A stretch of DNA of 64,000 nt. It comes from Sphingobium faniae. GTDB lineage: Bacteria; Pseudomonadota; Alphaproteobacteria; Sphingomonadales; Sphingomonadaceae. The stretch covers positions 62,001-126,000 of the forward strand of contig FMTU01000011.1 of NCBI GenBank assembly GCA_900100475.1, in the 5' to 3' direction. Within the stretch, counting starts at the first letter, position 1. Each line of letters begins with the position of its first letter. This document shows, piece after piece, positions 25,881 through 34,698 of the stretch. The notes below the pieces were generated by a model. It saw only the letters and a list, made by a program, of their open reading frames with translations, was not told where the DNA came from and searched no databases. A program made the position numbers and the translations under genes.

Positions 25881-26708
25881 TCAGCGCGACATCAGGACGG
25901 GAAGGCTGACGTCGTCGATCAGGTCGCGCGTGACGCCGCCCAGCAGGATGTCGCGCACCCGCGAATGGGCGAAGGCGCCGATGGCGAGAAGATTCGCCCC
26001 GGTATCTCTCGCGAAGTCCTGAAGAGCCACGGAGATGCGCCGGCCGGCTGAAGCGATCACATGAACGTCGACCTTGAATCCATGGCGCGCAAGGTGGCGG
26101 GCAATATCCGAGCCGGGTGCGGGTCCGTGGCCTTCCGCGGTGGGTTCCGGATCCACGCAGACGACGTCGATGACGGCGCCCGGATCCGCGACGTCAATAA
26201 GGTCCCGCGCGGCGCGACGCGCCTCGCTCGATGCATCCCAGCCCAGAACGGCGCGCCCCACGCGCTCCAGCTTTGCATGGTCGGGCAGGACCAGGACGGG
26301 TCCGCCCGATCCGGTAACGGCGGCCTGCAGGCTCCGGCGGCGCAGTTTCCGATTTTCGAAGGCGGAAGCGCCACCGATCAGCAGGAGGTCGGCATAGCGC
26401 CCTTCAACACGTGACGCTCCCCCGAGATAGGCAAGGGTGTCGGCGACCGGACGGATCTCGACCGGGATCGGCGCGCCTTCCACCGCGGCCTTCACCGATT
26501 CCGTGCGGCGCTTCGCTTCGTCATCGATGCGATCCAGGATCACCGGGTAATAGTCAAAGGGTGGCAGCACAGCGGCATTGTCGAAAATGTCCATCATCAA
26601 GGATATTGCGAGATGCGCCTCCTGTGCGGCGGCGAACGCCGTTGCGTCCTTGATGAAGCCGCGGGCCTCCTCCCCATTGTCGACGATTGCGACGAGGTCT
26701 TTCAGCAT
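25881..26708 (-). CDS. Universal stress protein, tandem-domain type (first of four)
   Basis: A 275-residue protein made of two Usp-like halves. It opens MLKDLVAIVDNGEEARGF and ends with the nucleotide-loop pattern IGAFAHSRVRDILLGGVTRDL, the GxxxxSR...GGVT form that usually binds ATP. GGAGGG lies before the ATG. Universal stress proteins of this family support survival during starvation or anoxia, with unknown targets. It closely resembles the Usp genes at 32.9 and 37.3 kb in its C-terminal motif. Confidence 0.85.
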   Translation of the reverse strand: MLKDLVAIVDNGEEARGFIKDATAFAAAQEAHLAISLMMDIFDNAAVLPPFDYYPVILDRIDDEAKRRTESVKAAVEGAPIPVEIRPVADTLAYLGGASRVEGRYADLLLIGGASAFENRKLRRRSLQAAVTGSGGPVLVLPDHAKLERVGRAVLGWDASSEARRAARDLIDVADPGAVIDVVCVDPEPTAEGHGPAPGSDIARHLARHGFKVDVHVIASAGRRISVALQDFARDTGANLLAIGAFAHSRVRDILLGGVTRDLIDDVSLPVLMSR

Positions 26709-26761
26709 GTTTCCCTCCTTCTCGGTTGATCAAAATCTTCACTTGCTGGGTGCGGTGGATG

Positions 26762-27730
26762 TCATGTGCGCTGTATGATCAGGTAACTGAGATAGGCTGC
26801 GTAAGCGCTCACGAAGAGGCCGCCCTCGAACCGCGAAATCTTGCGGCTGCTGACGAAAATCGGAATGCAGAGCAGCGCTACTCCCAGCATGACCGGTATG
26901 TCGATGCGGATGAGATGGCTGCTGACATCGATACCATCGGCCGGAATGAGGCAGGTCACCCCAAGAATCACGAGGATATTGTAGACGCTACTGCCGATCA
27001 GATTGCCGATCGCGATGTCACGCTCACCCCGGATCGTCGATATGATCGTGGTCACGAGTTCGGGTGCCGAGGTACCGATGGCAACGATCGTCAGGCCGAT
27101 GAAGGCGTCCGATACATTCCAGAGACGTGCGAGATCGACAGCACCTTCGACGAGCCAGTCGGCGCCGACAACGATGATGACGAGACCAATCGCGAGCATC
27201 AGCATCTCGGTCGCCGCCTGACGGTTGGCGAGGCGCCGGGGCCCGAACTCACGGGCGAACTCCAGCTTGACCTTAAGGCTCTCTCGCCGGGCCGCGCGGA
27301 TGACCGCCAGCGTGAATATCACGCCCATGGTGACGAGCACGAGGCCCTCCAGCCGCGACAGCGTGCCGTCCCAAGCAAAGGCGAGCAGCGTGGCCGCGGC
27401 AATGACGATCGCGGGGAGCTCTAGACGCAGGGTCTGCATCTGGATCGCCAGCGGTTGCAGCGCAGCGCTCAGGCCAAGGATAAGGAGGATGTTGACGGTA
27501 TTGGTGCCGGCGATGTTCCCGATCGCAAGTGAGCCGTTGCCCTGAATGGCGGCCTCGATGCCGACGGCCAGCTCCGGCGTGCTCGTTCCAAGCGCAACCA
27601 CGGTAAGACCGATCAGCAGGGGGGAAATGCCAAGGCGCGCTGCCAGTGCCGCGCCGCCTCTTACGAGCAGTTCGGCGCCGGCGATCAACGCGGCAAGCCC
27701 GACGCTAATCCAGACGATCGCATGAGTCAT
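26762..27730 (-). CDS. Calcium/sodium antiporter (CaCA family, YrbG-like)
   Basis: A 322-residue membrane protein with about ten hydrophobic helices. The two inverted alpha-repeats of the CaCA exchangers are clear: GTSTPELAVGIEAAIQGN and GTSAPELVTTIISTI. The Glu in each repeat is the ion ligand. It exchanges cytoplasmic Ca2+ for Na+ or H+. It is followed, upstream in transcription, by a Usp and a Ca-type P-ATPase gene, suggesting joint control of cation balance when the membrane potential falls. Confidence 0.87.
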   Translation of the reverse strand: MTHAIVWISVGLAALIAGAELLVRGGAALAARLGISPLLIGLTVVALGTSTPELAVGIEAAIQGNGSLAIGNIAGTNTVNILLILGLSAALQPLAIQMQTLRLELPAIVIAAATLLAFAWDGTLSRLEGLVLVTMGVIFTLAVIRAARRESLKVKLEFAREFGPRRLANRQAATEMLMLAIGLVIIVVGADWLVEGAVDLARLWNVSDAFIGLTIVAIGTSAPELVTTIISTIRGERDIAIGNLIGSSVYNILVILGVTCLIPADGIDVSSHLIRIDIPVMLGVALLCIPIFVSSRKISRFEGGLFVSAYAAYLSYLIIQRT

Positions 27731-27736
27731 CGAAGA

Positions 27737-28636
27737 TCAGTCTGCCTTGCGCTTGGCGGGATCGGGTACGAGAAGCACGTCGCCGGGCACCGCATCGATG
27801 ATCTTGCGCGCCGTGCTGCCGATCAGGGTTTCATAGACCATGCCGCCGCCATGGGTGCCCACCACAGTGAGATGGCGCCGGGAGTTCTCGGCATAGTCCC
27901 GCAACAGCGCCTCGGGCACGCCATGTTCAATCATGTGGCTGACCTTGCGGGCGGCGTCGGGCGTGAGCCCGGCTTCGGCCAGGAACTTGTCGGCCGCGTC
28001 CTTGCCATATCCTTCGAACTGCTTTTCGACCTCTGCGCGGCCAAGATAGCCGGCAAAGGGCACGTCATAAGCGTGAAAAAGCGAGAGGCCTGTATCCGGG
28101 AAAAACCGGATGGCTGTTTCGAGCGCAACGCGGGAGGATTCCGAAAAATCCGTCGCGACGAGCATGGTGTGATAAGGTTCGAAGGCGCGGTCGCGAACAA
28201 TGAGGACCGGGACAGGAGACTTGCGGATCAGCTGGTCGACCGTGTCGCCAAGAAACATCCGCGCCAGCAGTTCGTCGCGGGCGATGCCGGTGACGATCAG
28301 TTCGGCATGGGATTCCCGGGCTGCCTCGAGGACGACCTCGGCCGGCGAGCCGGTTTCGACATGGACGGCGATGTCGACGTGCGGATCCTCGCGCACCAGA
28401 TCCCTGTAGATGCGGTCGCGGGCCTTGCGGACCGGGTCGGGCGGCCGCCGCCAGGACGGCAGATCGCGCAGGCTCCCGAACAGGGTCATAGTCTCAGGCG
28501 GAGCGAGTGCGTGAATGACGGTGAGTTCGGCCTGCCACGCCCTGGCGACGAGCAGGGCACGGTCGAGCGCGCGGTCGCAGCGATGGCTAAGGTCGGTGGC
28601 CAAGGCCATGCGCCTGGGGAAAGTGCCCTCGGTCAT
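27737..28636 (-). CDS. Universal stress protein, tandem-domain type (second of four)
   Basis: A 299-residue protein with two Usp domains. The first begins RMALATDLSHRCDRALDRAL; the second has ILVATDFSESSRVALE-like sequence around residue 150 (MLVATDFSESSRVALETAI) and ends in VVGTHGGGMVYETLIGSTAR, an ATP-binding GxxG-S/T pattern. It sits 11 bp from the P-type ATPase gene and 6 bp from the antiporter gene, so these three genes form one operon. Confidence 0.86.
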   Translation of the reverse strand: MTEGTFPRRMALATDLSHRCDRALDRALLVARAWQAELTVIHALAPPETMTLFGSLRDLPSWRRPPDPVRKARDRIYRDLVREDPHVDIAVHVETGSPAEVVLEAARESHAELIVTGIARDELLARMFLGDTVDQLIRKSPVPVLIVRDRAFEPYHTMLVATDFSESSRVALETAIRFFPDTGLSLFHAYDVPFAGYLGRAEVEKQFEGYGKDAADKFLAEAGLTPDAARKVSHMIEHGVPEALLRDYAENSRRHLTVVGTHGGGMVYETLIGSTARKIIDAVPGDVLLVPDPAKRKAD

Positions 28637-28647
28637 ATTTCATCCTC

Positions 28648-31338
28648 CTAGGTATTGAGTTCCTTGAACCAGCCCAGTCGCCGCATGACGTGCTTTTCGA
28701 CCTCGAGCAGGAGCATGAGGGCCACGCCGGCAATCACGAGCAGCGCAAGGTCGGCGACGGTGAGCGGCCGCGAGTGGAAGATCGCATGCATGAACGGGGC
28801 GTAGGTGAAGAGCGCCTGGCCAAGAACGAGGATCGTGATCGCGATCAGTACGGCGGGGGTTCCGATGGCGCCGCGCCAGGTCAGAGACGTTGTATGCAGA
28901 TAGCGGACATTGAAGAGGTAGAAGATCTCCGCGACGATGAACATGTTGACGACCATCGTGCGCGCAACTTCGAGGCCGCGCCCCTGATCGAGCGTGTAGA
29001 AGAAGATGCCGAGCGTGACCGCGGCGAACAGCACCGACACCAGCACGACGCGCCAGAGGAGGAAGGGTGAAAGGAGAGGCGCGCCCCGCTCGCGCGGGCG
29101 GCGCTGCATCGCACCTGGCTCGGTCGGCTCGAAGGCGAGCACCAGGCCAAGGGTCGCGGCGAGGATGAGATTGACCCACAGGATCTGGGTTGCCGACATC
29201 GGCAGGGCGAAGCCCAGCAGGATCGCTAGGACGACCGCCAGCGTCTCACCGCCGTTCGTGGGGATTTCCCAGGAAATGACCTTTCTGATGTTATCGTAGA
29301 CGGTCCGGCCCTCGCGCACGGCGCTGACGATCGATGCGAAATTGTCGTCGAGGAGCACCATGGAGGCGGCTTCCTTCGACGCCTCGGTCCCCTTGATGCC
29401 CATGGCTACGCCGACATCGGCCTGCTTGAGCGACGGCGCATCGTTGACGCCGTCGCCGGTCATGGCGACAATCTGGCCTTGCGCCTGCAGAGCGCGAACG
29501 ATGCGAAGCTTGTGCTCTGGGCTGGTCCGGGCGAAGACCGAGACGCGGTTGACGACCCCTTCGAGGTCCCCATCCGAAAGCTTCTCGACATCCAGGCCGG
29601 TCATCACCTGCGGATCGTCGGCGAGATCGAGCTGGCGCGCGATGGCGAGTGCGGTTGCGGCATGGTCGCCGGTGATCATCTTGACGTCGATCCCGGCGGA
29701 GCGGCACTCGGCGATCGCCTCCTTCGCTTCAAGGCGCGGTGGATCGATGAAGCCGACAAGTCCGAGCAGCTGGACGCCCGCCATGACGTCGTCGAACGAG
29801 ATCCGCACTGTATCCGATGGCATCTCCTTCGCGCCAAATGCGAGGACGCGCTCGCCCTCGTTTCCAGCGTCAGAGATGGCATTCTCCCAATAGCCGATGT
29901 CTTCGGGCAAGGTCATTGCGAAGAGGGCTTCGGGCGCGCCCTTGACGAAGAGGATCATCGTTCCGTCAGGTCCGCGGCAGAGCGTCGCCATGAAGCGGTG
30001 CGCGGCATCGAATGGAATTTCGTCGAGCCGTTCCCATTCGGAGCGCTCCAGTTCCGGATCGACGGCCGCCTTCATGGCCAGGGCGAACAGCGCTCCCTCC
30101 ATGGGATCGCCTTCGACGCGCCATTCCTCGCCGACTTTGCGCAGCGACGCATCGTTGCACAGGAGGCCGCAGCGGATCAGCGGCATGGAAGCGGCCATGG
30201 CCTCGGCCTGGTCGCCGACGCCCGCAATCTGGATATGGCCCTCCGGGACATAGCCTGAGCCGCTGGCGAGCATGGTGCATCGCGCCGTGATGATCCGGCG
30301 GGCCGTCATTTCGTTGCGCGTCAGTGTACCCGTCTTATCCGAGCAGATCACGGACGTGGCGCCGAGTGCTTCGACGGCCGGAAGCTTGCGGATGACGGCA
30401 TTGCGAGCCGCCATCCGGCGCACGCCGATGGCAAGGGTGATGGTGATGACCGCGGGCAGACCTTCCGGCACGATGCCCACGGCCAGGGCGACGACGGCGA
30501 TCAGGGCATCGACCCAGTCGTAGCTCCGCACGAGGACAGCGAAAGCGAACAGCGCCACCCCCCCTGCCAGCACGAACCAGGTGAAGCGGCGGGCAAACTG
30601 GTCGATCTGCGTCAGGAGGGGCGTCGCCATCACCTCGACCGACTGGATCAGCGTGCTGATCCGTCCGATCTGCGTATGCACGCCTGTCGCCACGACGATG
30701 CCGTTCGCTTGCCCGGCGGCGACCAGAGTGCCGGAGAACGCCATATTCTGCCGGTCTGCAAGAACCGTTTCCTCGGGCAGCACCGCATCATGCTTTTCGG
30801 CCGCGACCGACTCCCCGGTCAGCAGAGCCTCGTCGATCAGGAGGCGGCGGGCGTGGAGAAGCCTGAGATCGGCCGGGACACGGTCGCCCGCTTCGATGAG
30901 AACAAGGTCGCCCGGGACGATGTCGGAAACCGGGATGGTCTGCCGGACGCCTTCCCGGATGACACTCGCTTTCGGCGCGATCATCTGCTGGATCGCTTCG
31001 AGCGCCTGTTCGGCCTTCCCTTCCTGAATATAACCGATGATCGCATTCACGATGACGACGGCCACGATGACCGCGGCATCGATCATATGGTCGAGCAGCG
31101 CGGCTGCGAGCGCGCCGGCGAGCAGGACGTAGATCAGGGTATTGTTGAACTGGGCCAGAAAGCGCAGCAGCGGATTGCGCCGGGATGCCTTGGGCAGCGT
31201 ATTGGGACCGAAACGGGCAGCTTGCCGGTTGACGTCCTGAGCTGAGAGGCCGGCCAGTTCCACGTCGAGGATCCTGGCGATCTCATTGCTCGGTAACGCA
31301 TGCCAGCGCATTTCTTCCAAATCGACGGGCGCCGACAT
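28648..31338 (-). CDS. P-type cation-transporting ATPase (Ca2+ P2A-like)
   Basis: About 896 residues from the ATG at 31338, which has GAAGGA before it; a longer frame to 31464 adds 42 unlikely residues. It has an N-terminal cation-ATPase domain, LTGES in the actuator, the membrane motif VPEGLPAVI, the phosphorylation site SDKTGTLT (Asp334), a nucleotide domain, TGDGVNDAPSLK in the hinge, and six C-terminal helices. PEGLP and overall length indicate a P2A Ca2+ (or Mn2+) pump rather than a heavy-metal pump. The mycobacterial DosR regulon also has a pump of this class (CtpF). Confidence 0.9.
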   Translation of the reverse strand: MSAPVDLEEMRWHALPSNEIARILDVELAGLSAQDVNRQAARFGPNTLPKASRRNPLLRFLAQFNNTLIYVLLAGALAAALLDHMIDAAVIVAVVIVNAIIGYIQEGKAEQALEAIQQMIAPKASVIREGVRQTIPVSDIVPGDLVLIEAGDRVPADLRLLHARRLLIDEALLTGESVAAEKHDAVLPEETVLADRQNMAFSGTLVAAGQANGIVVATGVHTQIGRISTLIQSVEVMATPLLTQIDQFARRFTWFVLAGGVALFAFAVLVRSYDWVDALIAVVALAVGIVPEGLPAVITITLAIGVRRMAARNAVIRKLPAVEALGATSVICSDKTGTLTRNEMTARRIITARCTMLASGSGYVPEGHIQIAGVGDQAEAMAASMPLIRCGLLCNDASLRKVGEEWRVEGDPMEGALFALAMKAAVDPELERSEWERLDEIPFDAAHRFMATLCRGPDGTMILFVKGAPEALFAMTLPEDIGYWENAISDAGNEGERVLAFGAKEMPSDTVRISFDDVMAGVQLLGLVGFIDPPRLEAKEAIAECRSAGIDVKMITGDHAATALAIARQLDLADDPQVMTGLDVEKLSDGDLEGVVNRVSVFARTSPEHKLRIVRALQAQGQIVAMTGDGVNDAPSLKQADVGVAMGIKGTEASKEAASMVLLDDNFASIVSAVREGRTVYDNIRKVISWEIPTNGGETLAVVLAILLGFALPMSATQILWVNLILAATLGLVLAFEPTEPGAMQRRPRERGAPLLSPFLLWRVVLVSVLFAAVTLGIFFYTLDQGRGLEVARTMVVNMFIVAEIFYLFNVRYLHTTSLTWRGAIGTPAVLIAITILVLGQALFTYAPFMHAIFHSRPLTVADLALLVIAGVALMLLLEVEKHVMRRLGWFKELNT

Positions 31339-31840
31339 CAAGCTTCCTTCAGATAGGTTCAGGCTATGGGAATTGGGCACAGGGAAGCACGGTTCTGACG
31401 TCGCTTCTTTATGTTCCTGAGCTGCGCTCCGATGCCCTCCAGTTCGATCCACAATCGGGGTCACCTAGCTGGAGGGGCCGGGTGGTTCGCAATCCGGTTA
31501 TATCCGTAGCGCCGTCACCGTCCTCGGCCGATAAGTAAGTTTGGATTAGACAAGTGCGTATCGTCCGCAAAGGCTATGCAACCCCTCATGAACCGCCGTC
31601 TGGCAATCCTCCGTTTGCAGGCGCATGGTGGCCGTTTGATGACGCGCCTGATCGCGAAGGCTACCGGGCTTGATGTCAAAGCAGCCCAGGAATCGGCTAG
31701 CTGCGTCGCGAACGGGCCCCACGGGATGCTTCTGGATGCGAATTGGGTCGGCATGGGATTTGCGCGGATGACGCGCGATGCCGGGCCCGCTAGGAGCGAC
31801 CATAACTACGACCGCATTTCAACACAGGAAGGCCAAGTCC
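31339..31840. other. Divergent promoter region between the P-type ATPase and HU genes
   Basis: No gene is convincing in these 502 bp. A 92-codon frame at 31576-31854 ends inside the HU gene and lacks a known domain. The region contains ATAAGTAAG at 31531-31539, similar to the FixJ-like elements elsewhere in the window (6 of 8 positions of GTAMGTAG). Promoters for the minus-strand ion-transport operon and for the HU gene must lie here. Confidence 0.4.
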
Positions 31841-32116
31841 ATGAACAACACTGATCTTGCCGAAAAGATCGCCGCCGAACAGGGGATCACCAAGGCTGAC
31901 GCGCGCAAGATCGTCGATGCGGTGTTCGCAGGGATTGGCGAGGCTGCGGCCAAGGGCGAGGAGATTGCGCTCAACGGGTTCGGCAAGTTCAAGGTCAAGG
32001 ACAGCCCCGCACGGGAAGGCCGGAACCCGGCCACTGGCGAGCCCATGACCATCAAGGCATCGCGGAAGCTTGGCTTTTCGGCCGCGAAGGCCCTGAAAGA
32101 CAAACTCAACCCCTAA
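31841..32116 (+). CDS. HU/IHF-family nucleoid protein
   Basis: A 91-residue histone-like protein with the full family length. KIAAEQGITKADARKIVDAV forms the dimerisation helices and GFGKFKVKDSPAREGRNPAT forms the DNA-binding arm with its RxGRNPxT signature. AGGAAGG precedes the ATG at 31841. HU bends DNA and supports promoters, recombination or plasmid maintenance. Being island-borne, it may be an extra copy. Confidence 0.93.
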   Translation: MNNTDLAEKIAAEQGITKADARKIVDAVFAGIGEAAAKGEEIALNGFGKFKVKDSPAREGRNPATGEPMTIKASRKLGFSAAKALKDKLNP

Positions 32117-32138
32117 GCCGGCCCGGCCACTGCCCTGT

Positions 32139-32789
32139 TCAGCCGAAGGCGAGCGAGCCTTGCCGTTGCTGCGGAGGAGATGGCCGGACCTCACCTGCCC
32201 GGAGAAGTTTTCGAGCGGTCGGCGAAAGCGTGTAGACCGCTTGGCGTTGACCGCCTCGATTGTGGTGATCGACGCGGTAGCCCTGATAATGCCTGTGCAG
32301 GATTCCTGCACGCACGAGGTCGGATACCGCGCGGCTCACGTTCGTCTTGCCGGATGCGCGAACCCGCGTCCGAACTTCCGCATCGATTTCGCGTTCGGCG
32401 TCTGCGGGGTTCTGGGGTAGGGTTCCCGCCGCCTCCATCTCCTGGCGAACACGATTGGCCAGAGCCATCCTGCGCGGGTAGCTGCTGCCCATCGGGACGA
32501 GGGCGTCACACAACCACTCCCGGATGGGGATGGCGCTCCCACCGTCGATGACAAGCGGGCCGGCGCTGCCATTGGGCCCAGCGATCTTCGCAATCAGATC
32601 AAGGATCATGTAGGCGTAGCGAGGCCGCGAGGAGCTTTTCGAAAGCAGTTCGACGAGACCGGGCATATCGAGCGGCCTGGCATCACGATCAGATGTGAGG
32701 CGGGTCTGGAGCATGCGAGAATCATGCACAGGTAGAACGAAAAGTGAATCCCTCCATTGACCCCAAGTAACATTTGTCGGCTGTGACAC
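32139..32789 (-). CDS. Unrecognised protein with C-terminal winged-helix-like domain
   Basis: A 216-residue frame from a GTG at 32789, or about 191 residues from an ATG at 32714. The C-terminal third reads like a winged helix: TNVSRAVSDLVRAGILHRHY, then QAVYTLSPTARKLLRAG. The N-terminal two thirds are unknown to me. The GTG lies inside a perfect 34-bp palindrome, and no Shine-Dalgarno precedes it, so the ATG may be the real start. The palindrome suggests that this protein, or another dimeric regulator, binds at its own promoter. It converges on the HU gene. A role in regulation or plasmid maintenance is possible, not shown. Confidence 0.55.
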   Translation of the reverse strand: MSQPTNVTWGQWRDSLFVLPVHDSRMLQTRLTSDRDARPLDMPGLVELLSKSSSRPRYAYMILDLIAKIAGPNGSAGPLVIDGGSAIPIREWLCDALVPMGSSYPRRMALANRVRQEMEAAGTLPQNPADAEREIDAEVRTRVRASGKTNVSRAVSDLVRAGILHRHYQGYRVDHHNRGGQRQAVYTLSPTARKLLRAGEVRPSPPQQRQGSLAFG

Positions 32790-32814
32790 TTTACCAGCTG
32801 GTAAAGTGTCACAG
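32781..32814. promoter_or_regulatory. Perfect 34-bp palindrome at the start of the winged-helix gene
   Basis: The half-site is CTGTGACACTTTACCAG and its exact reverse complement follows with no spacer. It covers the GTG start of the 32139 gene and is about 90 bp downstream of the Usp3 gene. No T-run follows on either strand, so it is not a typical terminator. An operator for a dimeric or tetrameric regulator is most likely; a partition or recombination site is an alternative. Confidence 0.6.
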
Positions 32815-32907
32815 GTGCCGGTTTGCGATCAGGATTAGCATGATTCATCCCAGTGCCGCGGCCATAGCAAGGGCGCCTCCCGGAACTGCGAAAGTGGAGC
32901 GCCGCTC

Positions 32908-33729
32908 CTAGTGTGAAAATAGCAGGGGGAGCGGTGCGCCACCAAGCAGGTCGCGGGTGACGCCGCCAAGGATCATTTCCCGTAGACGCGAATGTCCGTA
33001 GGCGCCAAGCGCAAGCATGGCCGCGCCACCGTGGCGGGCGGCCGTCACGAGCGCGTCGCCCTCTGCCTCAAGGCCGCCGCGGACCGGCACCACTCTCGAG
33101 ACAAAGCGATGCCGGGCGAGATGACGGGCGATGTCGGCGCCTGGCTCCGATCCGTGACCCTTCACCGTTGGTTTCGCGTCGAGAACGAGGATGTCGATCT
33201 TGGCCCCTGGGGAAGCAAATGCCGTCGCGTCGCGCAGGGCATGCGTCGCTTCCCGAGTGGCGTTCCAACCGATCGCGATATGTTCGATCGCTCGTGCCTT
33301 GTACTCGCCCGGAACGATCAGGACGGGGCGTCCCGATGAAAACAGGATGCTCTCGGCCGTTTCGCGACGGATCGGTGGGTGATCATAGCTGTTGGCCGGC
33401 CCGAAGAGAATAACGTCGGCATAGCGGGCATAGACCGCCGTCTTGACGAAGATCACCGAGGGTTGGTCCGAAATCGTGCGGACCTCGACATTGGTGGAAC
33501 CTGCGAGCGTGGCGATGCGCTGCTGCTTGGCCTCCACCGCTTCGGTGTAGTCCTGCAGGAAGGCGTAGGGCCGCGCAATCGTCAGGGCGTAATCAGCCGA
33601 TGGAAGCGCCGAGAGAATAACCACGGAAAGGCTGGCGTTGTGAAACTCGGCGAAGCCAAGAGCGTCTCGTAAGAACTGTTCGTCCCTGTCACCGGTATCC
33701 ACAACCGCGAGGACATCCTTGATGGCCAT
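32908..33729 (-). CDS. Universal stress protein, tandem-domain type (third of four)
   Basis: A 273-residue two-domain Usp starting MAIKDVLAVVDTGDRDEQFL and ending in LGAYGHSRLREMILGGVTRD, the ATP-loop variant shared with the other copies. GGAGG precedes the ATG. A short perfect inverted repeat, GTAGAAA-1-TTTCTAC (33745-33759), lies in the leader, and a TACGTA element lies 60 bp upstream within the end of the prs gene. It follows prs in the same direction, 48 bp away, and may be co-transcribed or use its own promoter. Confidence 0.85.
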   Translation of the reverse strand: MAIKDVLAVVDTGDRDEQFLRDALGFAEFHNASLSVVILSALPSADYALTIARPYAFLQDYTEAVEAKQQRIATLAGSTNVEVRTISDQPSVIFVKTAVYARYADVILFGPANSYDHPPIRRETAESILFSSGRPVLIVPGEYKARAIEHIAIGWNATREATHALRDATAFASPGAKIDILVLDAKPTVKGHGSEPGADIARHLARHRFVSRVVPVRGGLEAEGDALVTAARHGGAAMLALGAYGHSRLREMILGGVTRDLLGGAPLPLLFSH

Positions 33730-33777
33730 ATTTTCCTCCAGCTTGTAGAAACTTTCTACCCAGCGCCACCGTTCGGT

Positions 33778-34698
33778 TCATTTGGGTGTATTACGTAATC
33801 GCTTCGCATCGATGGTCGCGACCTGGCCTGCCAGCGCGTTACCGAGTATCGCCGCAAGCGCGATCGCATTGCTGGAATGCGGGATGCTGTCGGTCGTCAC
33901 CAGGCGGCAGCCGAGATCCCGGAGCATCGCTTCGGCATCAGATGCAAAGAGGCCATGGACCGCGAGGCAGATCGGCGCGGGGAACCCCTGCTCGCGGATT
34001 TCCCGCGCGGCGTTCGCAAGGGTATGGCCCGATGAGATGACATCATCGACGAGGACCGGCGTTCGTCCCTTCCAGGCCGAGAGGTTCGCTGCCGCAATGA
34101 TGACATCGCGGTCGCCCCGGCGCGTCTTCGTGAACACAACGTGCGGCGCACCGATATGCCCGGCTATGGCGCCCGCCCATTGCTCGCTCTCGCTGTCGGG
34201 GCCTATGATGAGCGGCGCCTCGACATTATCGCGGATCCATTCCGCCAGAAGCGGCGACGCGGCGAGCGCCTCGGTTTCGATCGAATAGATCTCCTGCAGA
34301 TTGCCGTACCGGTGCAGATGAGGATCAACCGTGACGAGCCCGTCAAATTCGGAAGAGAGCAGCTGGGCGAACTGGCGCGAGGTTAGCGCTTCGCCGTCAT
34401 GGAAACGGCGATCCTGCCGCATATAGGCAAGATAGGGCGCCACGAGTTGGACGGATCGCGCACCGCTCTCGCGCAGCAGCCGCGCTGCGAAGAGCAACTG
34501 CAGAAACTGGTCATCGGGGCGTGCGAGCGTACACACCACCGCGGCGTCGCGCCCGGCAACGGCCGAATGGAGGCGAATATAGCTCTCGCCATCCGGGAAA
34601 CGGCGCAACGCAAGCTTCCCGACCGAGCATCCGACGCGCTCGGCGATGGCGTTGGTCATGCGCTCGTTCCCGGGCATCGGAAACAGCATCATTGTCAT
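33778..34698 (-). CDS. prs: Ribose-phosphate pyrophosphokinase (PRPP synthase)
   Basis: A 306-residue PRPP synthase. RRFPDGESYIRL, APYLAYMRQDRRFHDGEA and VDPHLHRYGNL form the ATP and catalytic regions, and VLVDDVISSGHTLANA is the PRPP-binding loop. It makes PRPP from ribose 5-phosphate and ATP. The ATG overlaps the stop of the AMP-phosphorylase-like gene by four bases. An island-borne second prs coupled to a nucleoside phosphorylase suggests a nucleotide recycling role rather than de novo synthesis. The sequence is divergent from housekeeping Prs in its N-terminus, as often seen for these archaeal-like versions. Confidence 0.87.
   Translation of the reverse strand: MTMMLFPMPGNERMTNAIAERVGCSVGKLALRRFPDGESYIRLHSAVAGRDAAVVCTLARPDDQFLQLLFAARLLRESGARSVQLVAPYLAYMRQDRRFHDGEALTSRQFAQLLSSEFDGLVTVDPHLHRYGNLQEIYSIETEALAASPLLAEWIRDNVEAPLIIGPDSESEQWAGAIAGHIGAPHVVFTKTRRGDRDVIIAAANLSAWKGRTPVLVDDVISSGHTLANAAREIREQGFPAPICLAVHGLFASDAEAMLRDLGCRLVTTDSIPHSSNAIALAAILGNALAGQVATIDAKRLRNTPK
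33791..33798. promoter_or_regulatory. TACGTA (FixJ-like) element upstream of Usp3
   Basis: TTACGTAA is within the last codons of prs, about 62 bp upstream of the Usp3 start. On the minus strand it is followed by ATACACCC, similar to the sequence that follows the elements at 40.02 and 41.28 kb. Confidence 0.3.

Noticed and set aside
31576..31854. 92-codon frame before the HU gene
   Set aside because: It runs into the HU gene, has no known domain and lacks a convincing translation start.
32781..32814. Rho-independent terminator for Usp3
   Set aside because: The palindrome has no loop or T-run and lies over a start codon.
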